DNA of 64,000 nt. It comes from Fimenecus sp045532175. Its GTDB lineage: Bacteria; Bacillota; Clostridia; Oscillospirales; Acutalibacteraceae. A program made the translations under genes and the position numbers. The DNA lies in contig JAZSFK010000043.1 in the NCBI GenBank assembly GCA_045532175.1, positions 1 through 64,000 of the forward strand. The letters are read 5' to 3'. The notes beneath the pieces are model-generated. The model was given only the letters and a program-made list of their open reading frames with translations. It was not told where the DNA came from and did not search any database. Below, one piece after another: positions 8,666 to 18,180 of this stretch; the first letter of the stretch is position 1; each line of letters starts with the position of its first letter.

Positions 8666-8697
8666 AGGCTTACTGATTAATTTCAGTAAGCCTTTTT
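8666..8697 (+). terminator. Terminator after the dap operon
   Basis: AGGCTTACTGA pairs with TCAGTAAGCCT (8666-8676 with 8683-8693), followed by five T residues on the plus strand. It also sits after the convergent tyrS, for which the T-run is poor. Confidence 0.88.
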
Positions 8698-8712
8698 CTA
8701 TAGGTTTATTAT

Positions 8713-9939
8713 TTAAGCTAAAATTGCCTTATAGAAGACTTTTTTACCTTTCTTAATGATTACATATCCTTTTTCAAAATCGCTCTTATTTAGTGCTTTA
8801 AATGGCTCTGTAACCTTTTCATCATCGACAGATACGCCACCTTGTTCAATAAGACGACGGCACTCACCTTTTGACTTTGCAATTCCTGCTTTAATCATAA
8901 TGTCAGAAACAAGTACGTTATCATCGTTAAAATCGTTTGCAGTGAGTTCTACTGTTGGCATATTATCTGTATTACCCTTACCTGAGAAAAGATCTCTTGC
9001 ACCTTCCTGAGCTTTATTTGCTTCATCTTCACCGTGAACAAGCTTTGTAAGTTCAAATGCAAGAATTTCTTTTGCAGTGTTTAACTGACTGCCTTCCCAA
9101 CTATCCATCTTTTCGATTTCTTCCATTGGCAAGAAAGTGAGCATTCTGATACATTTAAGAACGTCAGCATCATCAACGTTTCTCCAGTACTGATAGAAAT
9201 CAAACGGTGATGTTTTGTTAGGGTCAAGCCAAACTGCACCTGACTGTGTTTTACCCATCTTCTTGCCTTCTGAGTTAAGAAGAAGTGTAATTGTCATTGC
9301 ATGAGCATCTTTACCAAGTTTTCTACGGATAAGTTCTGTACCACCAAGCATATTGCTCCACTGGTCGTCGCCACCGAACTGCATATTACAACCGTATTTC
9401 TGGAAAAGTTCATAGAAGTCATAGCTCTGCATAATCATATAGTTGAATTCAAGGAATGAAAGACCTTTTTCCATTCTCTGTTTATAACATTCAGCAGCAA
9501 GCATTCTGTTAACGCTGAAGCAAGCACCAACCTCACGAAGTACTTCAATGTAGTTAAGGTCAAGAAGCCAGTCTGCATTATTAACCATAAGAGCCTTACC
9601 CTCTGAAAAGTCGATAAAACGGCTCATCTGCTTTTTAAAGCAATCACAGTTGTGCTGAATGGTTTCTTTTGTCATCATCTGTCGCATGTCACTTCTGCCT
9701 GATGGGTCGCCAATCATAGCTGTACCGCCACCAATAAGTGCAATTGGTTTGTTGCCTGCCATCTGTAATCTCTTCATAAGGCAAAGTGCCATAAAGTGGC
9801 CTACGTGTAAGCTGTCTGCTGTGGGGTCAAAGCCGATATAGAATACTGCTTTACCCTCATTTACAAGATTCTTGATTTCTTCTTCATTTGTTACCTGTGC
9901 AATAAGACCACGGGCAACGAGTTCTTCATAAACTTTCAT
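8713..9939 (-). CDS. tyrS: Tyrosyl-tRNA synthetase
   Basis: TyrRS charges tRNA-Tyr. The protein is 408 residues. The class I signature HVGH is at 45-48 and the KMSKS loop is present as KMGKT at 227-231. The tRNA-binding S4 domain occupies about 343-405. The substitution of the last serine by threonine places it in the TyrRS group that uses this variant loop. It is a single-gene unit behind a tyrosine-specific T-box with its own promoter. Confidence 0.97.
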   Translation of the reverse strand: MKVYEELVARGLIAQVTNEEEIKNLVNEGKAVFYIGFDPTADSLHVGHFMALCLMKRLQMAGNKPIALIGGGTAMIGDPSGRSDMRQMMTKETIQHNCDCFKKQMSRFIDFSEGKALMVNNADWLLDLNYIEVLREVGACFSVNRMLAAECYKQRMEKGLSFLEFNYMIMQSYDFYELFQKYGCNMQFGGDDQWSNMLGGTELIRRKLGKDAHAMTITLLLNSEGKKMGKTQSGAVWLDPNKTSPFDFYQYWRNVDDADVLKCIRMLTFLPMEEIEKMDSWEGSQLNTAKEILAFELTKLVHGEDEANKAQEGARDLFSGKGNTDNMPTVELTANDFNDDNVLVSDIMIKAGIAKSKGECRRLIEQGGVSVDDEKVTEPFKALNKSDFEKGYVIIKKGKKVFYKAILA

Positions 9940-9959
9940 AATTTCCTCCTATAAAAAAT

Positions 9960-10215
9960 TAAAAAGTCCCCTGCAAAAAGCAGAGGACGAAAAAAATCCG
10001 TGTTACCACCTCAGTTTATCATTACCTCACGATAATGACCTCAACGAGTAACTATCATTACTCTGTACTATAACGGGTACACCCGACACTCCCTACTATT
10101 ATTTCAAAAGTGCAACTCCACGATGTATTTCACAAGTTTTGCGTATGTCTTCACACCAACCAGACACTCTCTATAACTGCAAAGTTCTTATTACTTCTTC
10201 GCTTCAAAGTCATTG
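9960..10215 (-). ncRNA. T-box leader, tyrosine-specific
   Basis: The tyrS leader carries the T-box sequence GGTGGTAACACGG (minus strand, 10010-9998), the stem I distal-loop sequences around 10150-10180, and a specifier region GAAATACATC with the tyrosine codon UAC at 10127-10125. It ends in a terminator whose arms GTCCCCTGC and GCAGAGGAC flank an A-rich loop (9966-9988) with a T-run on the minus strand. Uncharged tRNA-Tyr should pair with the specifier and T-box and allow read-through into tyrS. Confidence 0.93.
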
Positions 10216-10220
10216 AGTTT

Positions 10221-10248
10221 ATTATACACAATTAAAAGTTTTTGTCAA
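10221..10248 (-). promoter_or_regulatory. Promoter of the tyrS T-box leader
   Basis: On the minus strand there is TTGACA (10248-10243), a 16-base spacer and TATAAT (10226-10221). It lies immediately behind the recN stop codon. Confidence 0.8.
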
Positions 10249-10249
10249 G

Positions 10250-11923
10250 TTAATATTTTTTTGCATTTTCAATCATTTCTGCGGCAGTGTTGAGTGATAA
10301 TTGTGATGACTCAATTCCACCAATAATTCTTGCTAATTCGTGAACTCTGCCATTATTATCAAGACTTTCAACCTTTGTATAAGTCTTGTTTTCACTTTCA
10401 GATTTTGAAATTAAGAAATGATTATCTGCAAACGCTGCAATTTGTGCTAAATGAGTAACGCAAAGTACTTGTCTGTTTTTTGAAACTTCTTTGAGTTTAA
10501 TACCAATCTTTTGTGCCGCGCGACCACTTACACCTGTATCAACTTCATCAAAAATAAGTGTTTGCACATTATCTTTTGAAGACAATACATTCTTAATTGC
10601 AAGCATAATTCGTGACAATTCACCACCTGATGCAATCTTTGAAAGTGGTTTTGGGTCTTCACCTGCATTGGCAGAAATCAAGAAATGGATTTCGTCTGCA
10701 CCCGTTTCGTCAAAGGCTTTTCTATTTTGTACAATCCTAAATGAAATTGATGCCATATCAAGAAAAGCAAGCTCGTTCTTTACACTTTCGATAAAGATTT
10801 CACCGAATTTCTGACGATTTACAGATAACTTGTGGCTTGATTTGTCCATTAATTCATATTTTTGATTAAGTTCAACTTCAAGTTGTTCTTTAAGCTTGTC
10901 AGAGAATGTAATATCCTCAAGCTCTTTTTGTGCCTTTTCAAGAAAATCAAGAATTTCAGTTTCATTCTGACCGTATTTCTTAGAAAGTCTAAACAGAACG
11001 TCAAGTCTTTCTTCAATCAAATCAAGCTCATTGGGGTCAACATCAAGTGAATAAAGAAAACTGTTCAATTCACTTGCACAATCTGCAATATTATATGACA
11101 TTTCTAAAATAGTGTCGGAAACGTTATTAAGTGTTTCATCATAGGCAGATGCTTTAACAAGAGAATTTGACGCAGTATTAAGCATATCAGCAACACCAGA
11201 AAAAGTGTCATTACCATTTATAATTTCAACCGCATTATTAACAAGTGCGAGAAGTTGCTCGACATTCTGTAAAATCTTTTTACGTTTTTCAAGCTCTTCC
11301 CACTCACCTATTTTAATACATGCATCTTCAATTTCTTTAATTTGATATGTTAATAAATCGATTTTTCTTGCTTTCTCACTTTCATTAACAATCAAATTAT
11401 CATATCTTCTTTTAAGAGTTTGATATTCATTATAATCGCACAAATACTCATTAAGAATATCGTTGTTTTCTGCAAAACTATCAATATATGTATAATGCAA
11501 CTCTTCATTCAAAAGATTATGATTATCCATTTGCCCGTGAACATTTATAAGAGATTGACCAATTTTTTTGAGCATTGATACAGTTACGCTTGAACCATTA
11601 ATCTTACAAATGTTTTTTCCGTCAAATGAAATCTTTCTAGAAATAAGTAATGTATTATCTTCTTCGTTTTCAATACCGTATTCATTGAGAATAGCAATAA
11701 CATCATCGTTTATGTTCTCAAAAAAAGCTGAAACTTCGGCATTATCACTGCCTGTTCTGATAAGTTCACGTGAAGTTCTTTCACCTAAAATAGCATTGAT
11801 AGCATCAATAATGATAGATTTACCGGCACCTGTTTCACCTGTCAAAACATTAAGACCGTTATTAAAATCAATAACAGCCTCTTTAATGATTGCAATATTT
11901 GATATTTTAAGATTAGAAAGCAT
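10250..11923 (-). CDS. recN: DNA repair ATPase RecN
   Basis: RecN is an SMC-like ATPase that acts at double-strand breaks. The 557-residue protein has Walker A GETGAGKS at 29-36, a long coiled-coil middle (about 150-400), the ABC signature SGGELSR near 430, and Walker B LIFDEVDTGVSG. It ends a long operon and is 5 bp after argR, an order (argR-recN) common in Firmicutes. The ribosome binding site is weak, which suggests coupling to argR. Confidence 0.96.
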   Translation of the reverse strand: MLSNLKISNIAIIKEAVIDFNNGLNVLTGETGAGKSIIIDAINAILGERTSRELIRTGSDNAEVSAFFENINDDVIAILNEYGIENEEDNTLLISRKISFDGKNICKINGSSVTVSMLKKIGQSLINVHGQMDNHNLLNEELHYTYIDSFAENNDILNEYLCDYNEYQTLKRRYDNLIVNESEKARKIDLLTYQIKEIEDACIKIGEWEELEKRKKILQNVEQLLALVNNAVEIINGNDTFSGVADMLNTASNSLVKASAYDETLNNVSDTILEMSYNIADCASELNSFLYSLDVDPNELDLIEERLDVLFRLSKKYGQNETEILDFLEKAQKELEDITFSDKLKEQLEVELNQKYELMDKSSHKLSVNRQKFGEIFIESVKNELAFLDMASISFRIVQNRKAFDETGADEIHFLISANAGEDPKPLSKIASGGELSRIMLAIKNVLSSKDNVQTLIFDEVDTGVSGRAAQKIGIKLKEVSKNRQVLCVTHLAQIAAFADNHFLISKSESENKTYTKVESLDNNGRVHELARIIGGIESSQLSLNTAAEMIENAKKY

Positions 11924-11928
11924 AAATA

Positions 11929-12375
11929 TCAGCCTTTAAGTAATGAATTGATTGTGTGAATAATATGTGTTGTAGCTTCAATATCCTTACAAGCAACAAA
12001 AATAGTGTCATCACCCGCTATTGTCCCTATAAGTCCGAGAAGGTTCATACTGTCAAGTGCAATACAAGCTGCATTTGCAGTTCCTGAATAACATTTTACA
12101 ACAATAATATTCATCGCTGCATTAGCGGAAATTGCTGAACGAGTAAATATCATTTTATAATTATCGTCATTGTCAACTTTTTCACTAACAGCATATCTGA
12201 TATCATTTTTGCCGAAATGCTCCTTTATTATTTTTAACTCTTTAATATCTCGTGAAATTGTTGCTTGTGTAACATTATAACCGTTATCTGAAAGCATTTT
12301 AATAATATCTTCTTGACGAGATACATTGTTATTTTTTATATAATTGAGAATAAGCTCATGCCTTGTTTTTTTCAT
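11929..12375 (-). CDS. argR: Arginine repressor ArgR
   Basis: ArgR is the arginine-responsive repressor/activator of arginine metabolism. The 148-residue protein has a winged-helix DNA-binding domain at about 1-70, with the recognition region TQATISRDIKEL at 36-47, and a C-terminal oligomerisation and arginine-binding domain with GTIAGDDTIFV. A GGAG site precedes the ATG. Its place between nadK and recN is conserved in this phylum and says nothing about arginine genes nearby, none of which are in the window. Confidence 0.95.
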   Translation of the reverse strand: MKKTRHELILNYIKNNNVSRQEDIIKMLSDNGYNVTQATISRDIKELKIIKEHFGKNDIRYAVSEKVDNDDNYKMIFTRSAISANAAMNIIVVKCYSGTANAACIALDSMNLLGLIGTIAGDDTIFVACKDIEATTHIIHTINSLLKG

Positions 12376-12378
12376 GTA

Positions 12379-13233
12379 TTATATTCTCCTTTGAGTTAGT
12401 TTGCTGTTAAGAATATCAAAAAATTCGTCTGATTTTATCCTAATAAATTCAGCATAGTATTTTGATTCTTTAATGATAATTTCAAAACTGTCACATAATT
12501 CCAACGATTTATCGCCATCTGTTGAAAGACAAATTTTTTGTGAATTATTTGAAGCTTTAACCGTTATAACAGATTTCTCATCAAAAACAAGAGTTCTGTT
12601 AAGAGGCGAATGAGTACAAATTGGTGTTAATGTGATACATTTTAAATCCGGGTCAATGACAGGACCACCCGCAGACCATGCGTAAGCAGTCGAGCCAGTT
12701 GGAGTTGATATAACAACACCATCTCCACGATAATTATTGATTTTTCTGCCATTGCTGAATACATCTAAATCAATTAATTTTATGTCACCATAACGAGCAA
12801 TCGCAACATCATTAAGACAGTAACCTAAAAGCTTTTCTTCATTATCAGATTTAAGGATAATTTCAAGCATCATTCGTCTGTCTTGAATATAATCGCCTGT
12901 TATAAGGTTTTTTAATAAATCTAACTCATTTCCTTCAAGACCAGCTAAAAATGCTAAATTACCAGCATTAATGCAAAGTACAGGCTTTTTATTCATAGCA
13001 GCATCTTTCGCAATATGAATAAATGAGCCATCACCACCAATTACAATAATTACATCTGATTTATTGTAAATATCTGAACATAATTTAGAATCATCAACTT
13101 TAACAGGAAATAAGTCTAAACTATTACTATCAAAACAGTATTCAATTCTATATTTTTCAAGATGATTAACAACATCCTTAAAAATTTCAAGAGTCTTTTC
13201 TCTTGTGAAATTAGGCACAATACCAACTTTCAT
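12379..13233 (-). CDS. nadK: NAD kinase
   Basis: NadK phosphorylates NAD to NADP. From the ATG at 13233 it is 284 residues. The frame is open back to a GTG at 13245, but that GTG is part of the GTGGAG ribosome binding site, so the ATG is the better start. The ATP-binding motif GGDGS and the NAGNLAFLAG segment are present, with DGVVISTPTGSTAYAWSAGG further on. It begins next to the tlyA stop codon (13237-13235). Confidence 0.95.
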   Translation of the reverse strand: MKVGIVPNFTREKTLEIFKDVVNHLEKYRIEYCFDSNSLDLFPVKVDDSKLCSDIYNKSDVIIVIGGDGSFIHIAKDAAMNKKPVLCINAGNLAFLAGLEGNELDLLKNLITGDYIQDRRMMLEIILKSDNEEKLLGYCLNDVAIARYGDIKLIDLDVFSNGRKINNYRGDGVVISTPTGSTAYAWSAGGPVIDPDLKCITLTPICTHSPLNRTLVFDEKSVITVKASNNSQKICLSTDGDKSLELCDSFEIIIKESKYYAEFIRIKSDEFFDILNSKLTQRRI

Positions 13234-13234
13234 A

Positions 13235-14044
13235 TTATTCTCCACTTAATTCATTATGTGATTTTTCTACGATATCATCAATATTATTAACAAATAGTTG
13301 TTTTTCTTTTTCTTTTGCAAGGTAAACAAGATATTCAATATTACCTTCAGGACCACGTATTGGTGAAAAGTCAAGTCCTAAAACAGAAAAACCGGTTTCA
13401 AAAGCAAAGTTTACGATATTTTCAACAACTTCCTTGTGAGTATTTATGTCTCTTACAACACCTTTTTTGCCTACTTTATCCTTTCCTGCTTCAAACTGTG
13501 GTTTGATAAGTGCAACCGACTTGCCATTGTATTTCAGAAAATCAAATAAAACAGGTAAAATCTTTTTTAATGAAATAAATGAAACATCAATACTTGCAAA
13601 GTCAATTTCTTCTGTTACGGTTTCCTTAGTCAGATACCTAAAATTTGTCCTTTCGAGATTTACAACTCTTTCATCGGTACGAAGTTTCCATGCTAGTTGA
13701 CCATATCCTACATCAATAGAATAAACTTTTGTTGCACCGCATTGAAGCATACAATCGGTAAATCCACCGGTAGAAGCACCAATATCCATGCAAACACAAT
13801 CTTCTAATGAAATGTCAAATGATTTCATAGCTTTTTCAAGTTTGTATCCGCCACGACTGACAAATGGCATCTTTTTACCTTTGAATTCAATTTTGTCTGT
13901 ATCTTTTACAGCATATCCCGCTTTAGTCTCTTTCTGTCCGTTAACATATATTTCACCGGACATAATTATTGCAGATGCTTTTGAACGTGTTTCAGCAAAT
14001 CCTAATTCAACTATAACAGTATCAAGTCTTTTCTTTTCAGCCAT
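13235..14044 (-). CDS. tlyA: TlyA-family rRNA 2'-O-methyltransferase
   Basis: TlyA-type proteins 2'-O-methylate cytidines in 16S and 23S rRNA. The 269-residue protein has an N-terminal S4 RNA-binding domain (about 5-65) and an FtsJ/RrmJ-type methyltransferase domain with the SAM motif DIGASTGGFTDCMLQ near 86-100. The start overlaps the dxs stop by 8 bp. In Firmicutes this protein (YqxC) is regularly found between dxs and nadK/argR, as here. Confidence 0.93.
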   Translation of the reverse strand: MAEKKRLDTVIVELGFAETRSKASAIIMSGEIYVNGQKETKAGYAVKDTDKIEFKGKKMPFVSRGGYKLEKAMKSFDISLEDCVCMDIGASTGGFTDCMLQCGATKVYSIDVGYGQLAWKLRTDERVVNLERTNFRYLTKETVTEEIDFASIDVSFISLKKILPVLFDFLKYNGKSVALIKPQFEAGKDKVGKKGVVRDINTHKEVVENIVNFAFETGFSVLGLDFSPIRGPEGNIEYLVYLAKEKEKQLFVNNIDDIVEKSHNELSGE

Positions 14045-15899
14045 TAGATTTCTCCATAATTGATTTTACAATACTATCTGTATCAAAGCCATATTTTTTC
14101 ATCAAAGAATCTACTGATGCATGCGGTACAAACTCATCATTAATGGCAACGTGATAATACTTTTTATTAAACCCGTTAGTCAGTAGTAAATCTGCAAAAG
14201 ATTCACCAATTCCTCCAGATTTTACGGATTCTTCATAAAAGTATATATTACTATATTTCAGCGAAACCGAAACAGCATCGCTATTTATAGGCTTAATTTT
14301 GTGAAGAATGAGTACAGATGCGTTTATACTTTGTTCCCTTAGTTTCTCAACAGCCTTTAATACATTTACACTTATTCGACCATAACAAACAATTAAAATA
14401 TCATTACCGTACTCAAAATAATCATAATCATTGTGGGAAAAACAGAACTTGGAAGGTAATTCAAACTCTCCACCACGAGGATACCTTATTACGGTAAGAT
14501 TAGTTGCATTATTAATTGAGTTTTCAAGGTCATATTTAAGTCTGTTGTAAGTGAATGGAGAATATACAGTTACACAAGGAATACTATTCAAAAATGAAAC
14601 ATCCAACACTCCTTGATGTGTTACACCATCCTCACCGACAAAGCCTGCTCTGTCAAGGCCAATAATAACCTTTTGATTTTGCAATGTACCATCGTGAATC
14701 AGTTGGTCATATGCTCGTTGTAAGAATGTCGAATAAACTGCGAAAACTGGAATCATACCACCTTTTGCAAGTCCTGAGGCGAAGGTAACAGCGTGTTGTT
14801 CAGCTATACCAACGTCATAAAGTCTTTTACCATACTTTTGTGAAAATTCTTTCAAACCTGTGCCTAATGACATTGCTGCAGTAATAGCACAAATTTTATC
14901 GTTGTTTTCAGCTAACTCACAAAGTTTTTTCCCAAATTCACTTGAAAAGTTTGTTACGCCTTCAGCATACTCACCTGTTTCGACATTAAACTTTGAAATA
15001 CCATGAAAAGCACTTGGATTTTTTTCGGCAAACTCGTATCCTTTTCCCTTAATTGTACTAATATGTAACAAAACAGGCTCATTTACAAGTTTTGCAGAAT
15101 TGAATGCTTCACACAAATGCTCAAGATTATGACCATCAATAGGTCCCATATAATTAAATCCTAAATCTTCAAAAAATGTACTTTCATACATAGAATTTTT
15201 AATATCTGTTTTAACTCTTGAGATTAAATTGGCAATTGGAGAACCGATTAACGGAATTTTATTTAATACTCTTTCAGTCCGTGCTTTTAATTTGTTGTAT
15301 TCAGGCTTTGCACGAACAACAGCAAGATAACGAGCCATTGAACCTACATTTTCAGAAATTGACATTTCATTATCATTTAACACGACAATGAGTCTTGTTT
15401 TGGAACGTCCTGCATTATTAAGTGCTTCATAAGCCATTCCGCCCGTTAATGCACCATCCCCTATTACCGCAATTGTATAGTTATTATTTCCTTGTATCTT
15501 ATTTGCTTCAGCAATACCTAATGCAGCGGAAATTGATGTGCTTGAATGTCCGCTATAAAACGTATCATGTTCACTTTCGTTTGGAGCGCAAAAACCCGAT
15601 ATACCATTTTCTGTTCGTAATGTACTGAAACTATCATATCTGCCTGTAATGATTTTATGGGTATAAATCTGATGCCCAACGTCCCAAACAAATTTATCAT
15701 TAGGTGAATCAAAGCACTTATGCATAGCAATAGACAACTCAACAACACCGAGATTAGAAGAAAGGTGTCCACCTGTTTTAGAAACGGATTTCACCATAAA
15801 ACTTCTGATTTCAGTTGCAAGTACCTCTAATTCATCAATATTAAGTTTTTTTAAATCTTCAGGTGAATTGGTATTATTTAAAAACTTAAAATTTTCCAA
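14037..15899 (-). CDS. dxs: 1-deoxy-D-xylulose-5-phosphate synthase
   Basis: Dxs condenses pyruvate and glyceraldehyde 3-phosphate to start the non-mevalonate isoprenoid pathway, using thiamine diphosphate. The protein is about 620 residues, the normal length. Motifs include DVGHQIYTHKIITGR, the ThDP site GDGALTGGMAYEALNNAG, and the transketolase centre with EDGVTHQGVLDVSFL. There is no ATG: the best start is the TTG at 15899, which follows GGGGA by about 7 bases; a TTG at 15917 in the same frame lacks a ribosome binding site. It follows ispA directly. Confidence 0.95.
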   Translation of the reverse strand: MENFKFLNNTNSPEDLKKLNIDELEVLATEIRSFMVKSVSKTGGHLSSNLGVVELSIAMHKCFDSPNDKFVWDVGHQIYTHKIITGRYDSFSTLRTENGISGFCAPNESEHDTFYSGHSSTSISAALGIAEANKIQGNNNYTIAVIGDGALTGGMAYEALNNAGRSKTRLIVVLNDNEMSISENVGSMARYLAVVRAKPEYNKLKARTERVLNKIPLIGSPIANLISRVKTDIKNSMYESTFFEDLGFNYMGPIDGHNLEHLCEAFNSAKLVNEPVLLHISTIKGKGYEFAEKNPSAFHGISKFNVETGEYAEGVTNFSSEFGKKLCELAENNDKICAITAAMSLGTGLKEFSQKYGKRLYDVGIAEQHAVTFASGLAKGGMIPVFAVYSTFLQRAYDQLIHDGTLQNQKVIIGLDRAGFVGEDGVTHQGVLDVSFLNSIPCVTVYSPFTYNRLKYDLENSINNATNLTVIRYPRGGEFELPSKFCFSHNDYDYFEYGNDILIVCYGRISVNVLKAVEKLREQSINASVLILHKIKPINSDAVSVSLKYSNIYFYEESVKSGGIGESFADLLLTNGFNKKYYHVAINDEFVPHASVDSLMKKYGFDTDSIVKSIMEKSNG

Positions 15900-15913
15900 A
15901 ATGTTTTCCCCAA

Positions 15914-16792
15914 TCAATTTTGTCTGTTTACAAGCATATATGCAAGGTCTGTCAGTGTATCGGTATTTTCAAAAATGTTTAAGGCAGAAACAGCTCTATC
16001 TGTGTATTCCTTAACTAATTCTTTTGCCTTTTCTAATCCGTAGAATTTTACTATAGTTGATTTGTCATTTTTTTCATCACTACCAACAGGTTTGCCGAGT
16101 GTTGCTTCATCACTTGTGATATCAAGAATATCATCCTGAATCTGAAATGCAATTCCTAAATTCTCAGCATAATCAATTGCGGCATTAATTATATTTTCAT
16201 TATACTCATTTGAAGTAAGACATCCTAAAACACATGCCGCTTTTATGAGTCCACATGTTTTTAAGGAATACATTTTTAAAACTTCATCAACGGTTGGCAT
16301 TGTTTCTTCAAACTGTAAATCAAGCACTTGACCTCCAACCATACCGTTAATACCAGCGAATGATGACAAGAATAACACTGCACGAGTAATATTTCTATCA
16401 TCTACATCCTTACAAGCAGAAATTGTACCAAATGCTTCTGTAAGCAGTGCATCACCTGCCAAAAGAGCGGTATCCTCGCCAAAAGCTTTATGACAAGATG
16501 GCTTTCCTCTGCGCATATCATCATTATCCATACAAGGTAAATCATCATGTATTAATGAATATGTGTGTATCATCTCAACAGCACAACCAAAATCTAACGC
16601 ACACGGTATATTGCCATTTACAATTTTTGCAAACTCAACAGTTAAAATTGGACGAATGCGCTTCCCACCATTAGCAACACTATATTTCATTGCATCAAGA
16701 ACTGAGGATGGCAAATTAGAAGAAAGTAACACATCTAATCTCTCAGATATAAGTTTAGCTTGTTGTTTAATATAAGTATTAATATCAGTCAT
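15914..16792 (-). CDS. ispA: Farnesyl/geranylgeranyl diphosphate synthase
   Basis: This is a short-chain trans-prenyl diphosphate synthase of 292 residues that supplies C15 or longer prenyl diphosphates. The first aspartate-rich motif is DDLPCMDNDD and the second is DDILD, with GGKRIRP near the N-terminus. Its neighbours xseB upstream and dxs downstream match the conserved Firmicutes order and link it to the same isoprenoid pathway. The start overlaps xseB by 8 bp. Product chain length cannot be read from the sequence with certainty. Confidence 0.95.
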   Translation of the reverse strand: MTDINTYIKQQAKLISERLDVLLSSNLPSSVLDAMKYSVANGGKRIRPILTVEFAKIVNGNIPCALDFGCAVEMIHTYSLIHDDLPCMDNDDMRRGKPSCHKAFGEDTALLAGDALLTEAFGTISACKDVDDRNITRAVLFLSSFAGINGMVGGQVLDLQFEETMPTVDEVLKMYSLKTCGLIKAACVLGCLTSNEYNENIINAAIDYAENLGIAFQIQDDILDITSDEATLGKPVGSDEKNDKSTIVKFYGLEKAKELVKEYTDRAVSALNIFENTDTLTDLAYMLVNRQN

Positions 16793-16979
16793 TATATTTT
16801 ACCTCGCTAATATCAATAATCTTCTGCTTGGCATTTTTTAGCTGTTGCATACAAAATTCTGAAAGCTTAATACCTTCCTCATAAAGATTCATTGACTCCT
16901 CGAGAGAAATTGAACCTTCCTCAAGCCTTGCAACGATTTCTTCAAGTCTTTTTTCTGCCTGTTCATATGTCATTTTCAT
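16785..16979 (-). CDS. xseB: Exonuclease VII small subunit
   Basis: XseB pairs with XseA in exonuclease VII, which degrades single-stranded DNA. The 64-residue protein is the usual size and begins with the helical pattern YEQAEKRLEEIVARLE, followed by SLEESMNLYEEGI, the family hallmark. A GAGGTG site precedes the ATG, and the gene is 2 bp after xseA. Confidence 0.96.
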   Translation of the reverse strand: MKMTYEQAEKRLEEIVARLEEGSISLEESMNLYEEGIKLSEFCMQQLKNAKQKIIDISEVKYND

Positions 16980-16981
16980 AA

Positions 16982-18178
16982 TTACACCTCAGTAATTTTT
17001 GCACTTACTTCACTATCGGTTAAACGAATTGATATATTGTCACCAACTGATAACTCATTTGATTTTGAAATGATACAATTGTCTTTTTTTACAATTGAAA
17101 AACCTCTTGAAAGGACTTTTAACGGACTTAATGTATCAAGTTTAGAACAAAGGGACTGAAATTCAGTTGAATAATTGTTAAGAATCTCTTTATACGATAC
17201 GTTAATCTTTGAGTTTAACACATCAAGATATAACTCACAATTTTCGATAATCTTATATGGTGTTTTCAAAACTTGTGAATTTTTAAGAGTATCAATAATA
17301 TACTGCTTGTCTTTTATAAAGTTGTTGATATGATAATCAAGAGAGTTTCTTAATGATAATATGCTGTTAATTTCCTCACGCATATCGGGTACAGCTAATT
17401 CAGCTGCAACAGATGGTGTTGGTGCTCGTAAATCTGCAACAAAATCACATATTGTGAAATCTGTTTCGTGTCCTACACCTGAAATAATCGGAATATTTGA
17501 ATTATAAATAGCAAATGCAAGATTTTCATCATTAAAGGGCCATAAATCTTCTACTGAGCCACCACCGCGAGCAATAATAATGGTATCCACATCTGTTGTG
17601 TTCATTTCTTGAATTGCTTTTATAATGGATGGTGCAGCATTATCCCCTTGCACCTGTACGCCTGCAAAAACAATTTCAGTCAATGGAAATCTTCTACATA
17701 AAACATTTAAGACATCCTGTACAGCAGCACCTGTAGGTGATGATATCAAACCTATCTTTTGCGGTATTTTAGGGATAGATTTTTTATTCTCAATATCAAA
17801 TAGGCCTAATTTAGAGAGTTTCTCTTTTCTTTGCTCAAATGCAAGTGCCAACGAGCCTATTCCATCAGGTTGCATATCGTCTATATATAACTGATATCTG
17901 CCATCTCGTTCATAAATAGAAACTCGTCCACGAATTATAACAGACATACCGTTTTCGGGCTTAAACTTTAGTTTTGACGCATTTCCGGCGAACATTACCG
18001 CACTGATAACTGATTGACTATCTTTTATACTCATGTATAAGTGCCCGCTTCTGTAGTGGTCAACAAAATTAGAAATTTCGCCCATAACAAATACATTATT
18101 GAGATTAACGTCGTTCTCAATAATAGACTTTGTATAAAGATTTAATTGTGTAACAGTTAATATAACAGTATTCTGCAT
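16982..18178 (-). CDS. xseA: Exonuclease VII large subunit
   Basis: This 398-residue protein is the catalytic subunit of exonuclease VII. An OB-fold domain covers about 1-100 (VMGEISNF, SGHLYMSIKD), followed by the catalytic domain with ISSPTGAAVQD, IIARGGGSVEDLWPFN and SGVGHETDFTI, and a coiled-coil region about 265-345. It is followed by its partner xseB with only 2 bp between them. Confidence 0.96.
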   Translation of the reverse strand: MQNTVILTVTQLNLYTKSIIENDVNLNNVFVMGEISNFVDHYRSGHLYMSIKDSQSVISAVMFAGNASKLKFKPENGMSVIIRGRVSIYERDGRYQLYIDDMQPDGIGSLALAFEQRKEKLSKLGLFDIENKKSIPKIPQKIGLISSPTGAAVQDVLNVLCRRFPLTEIVFAGVQVQGDNAAPSIIKAIQEMNTTDVDTIIIARGGGSVEDLWPFNDENLAFAIYNSNIPIISGVGHETDFTICDFVADLRAPTPSVAAELAVPDMREEINSILSLRNSLDYHINNFIKDKQYIIDTLKNSQVLKTPYKIIENCELYLDVLNSKINVSYKEILNNYSTEFQSLCSKLDTLSPLKVLSRGFSIVKKDNCIISKSNELSVGDNISIRLTDSEVSAKITEV

Positions 18179-18180
18179 TT

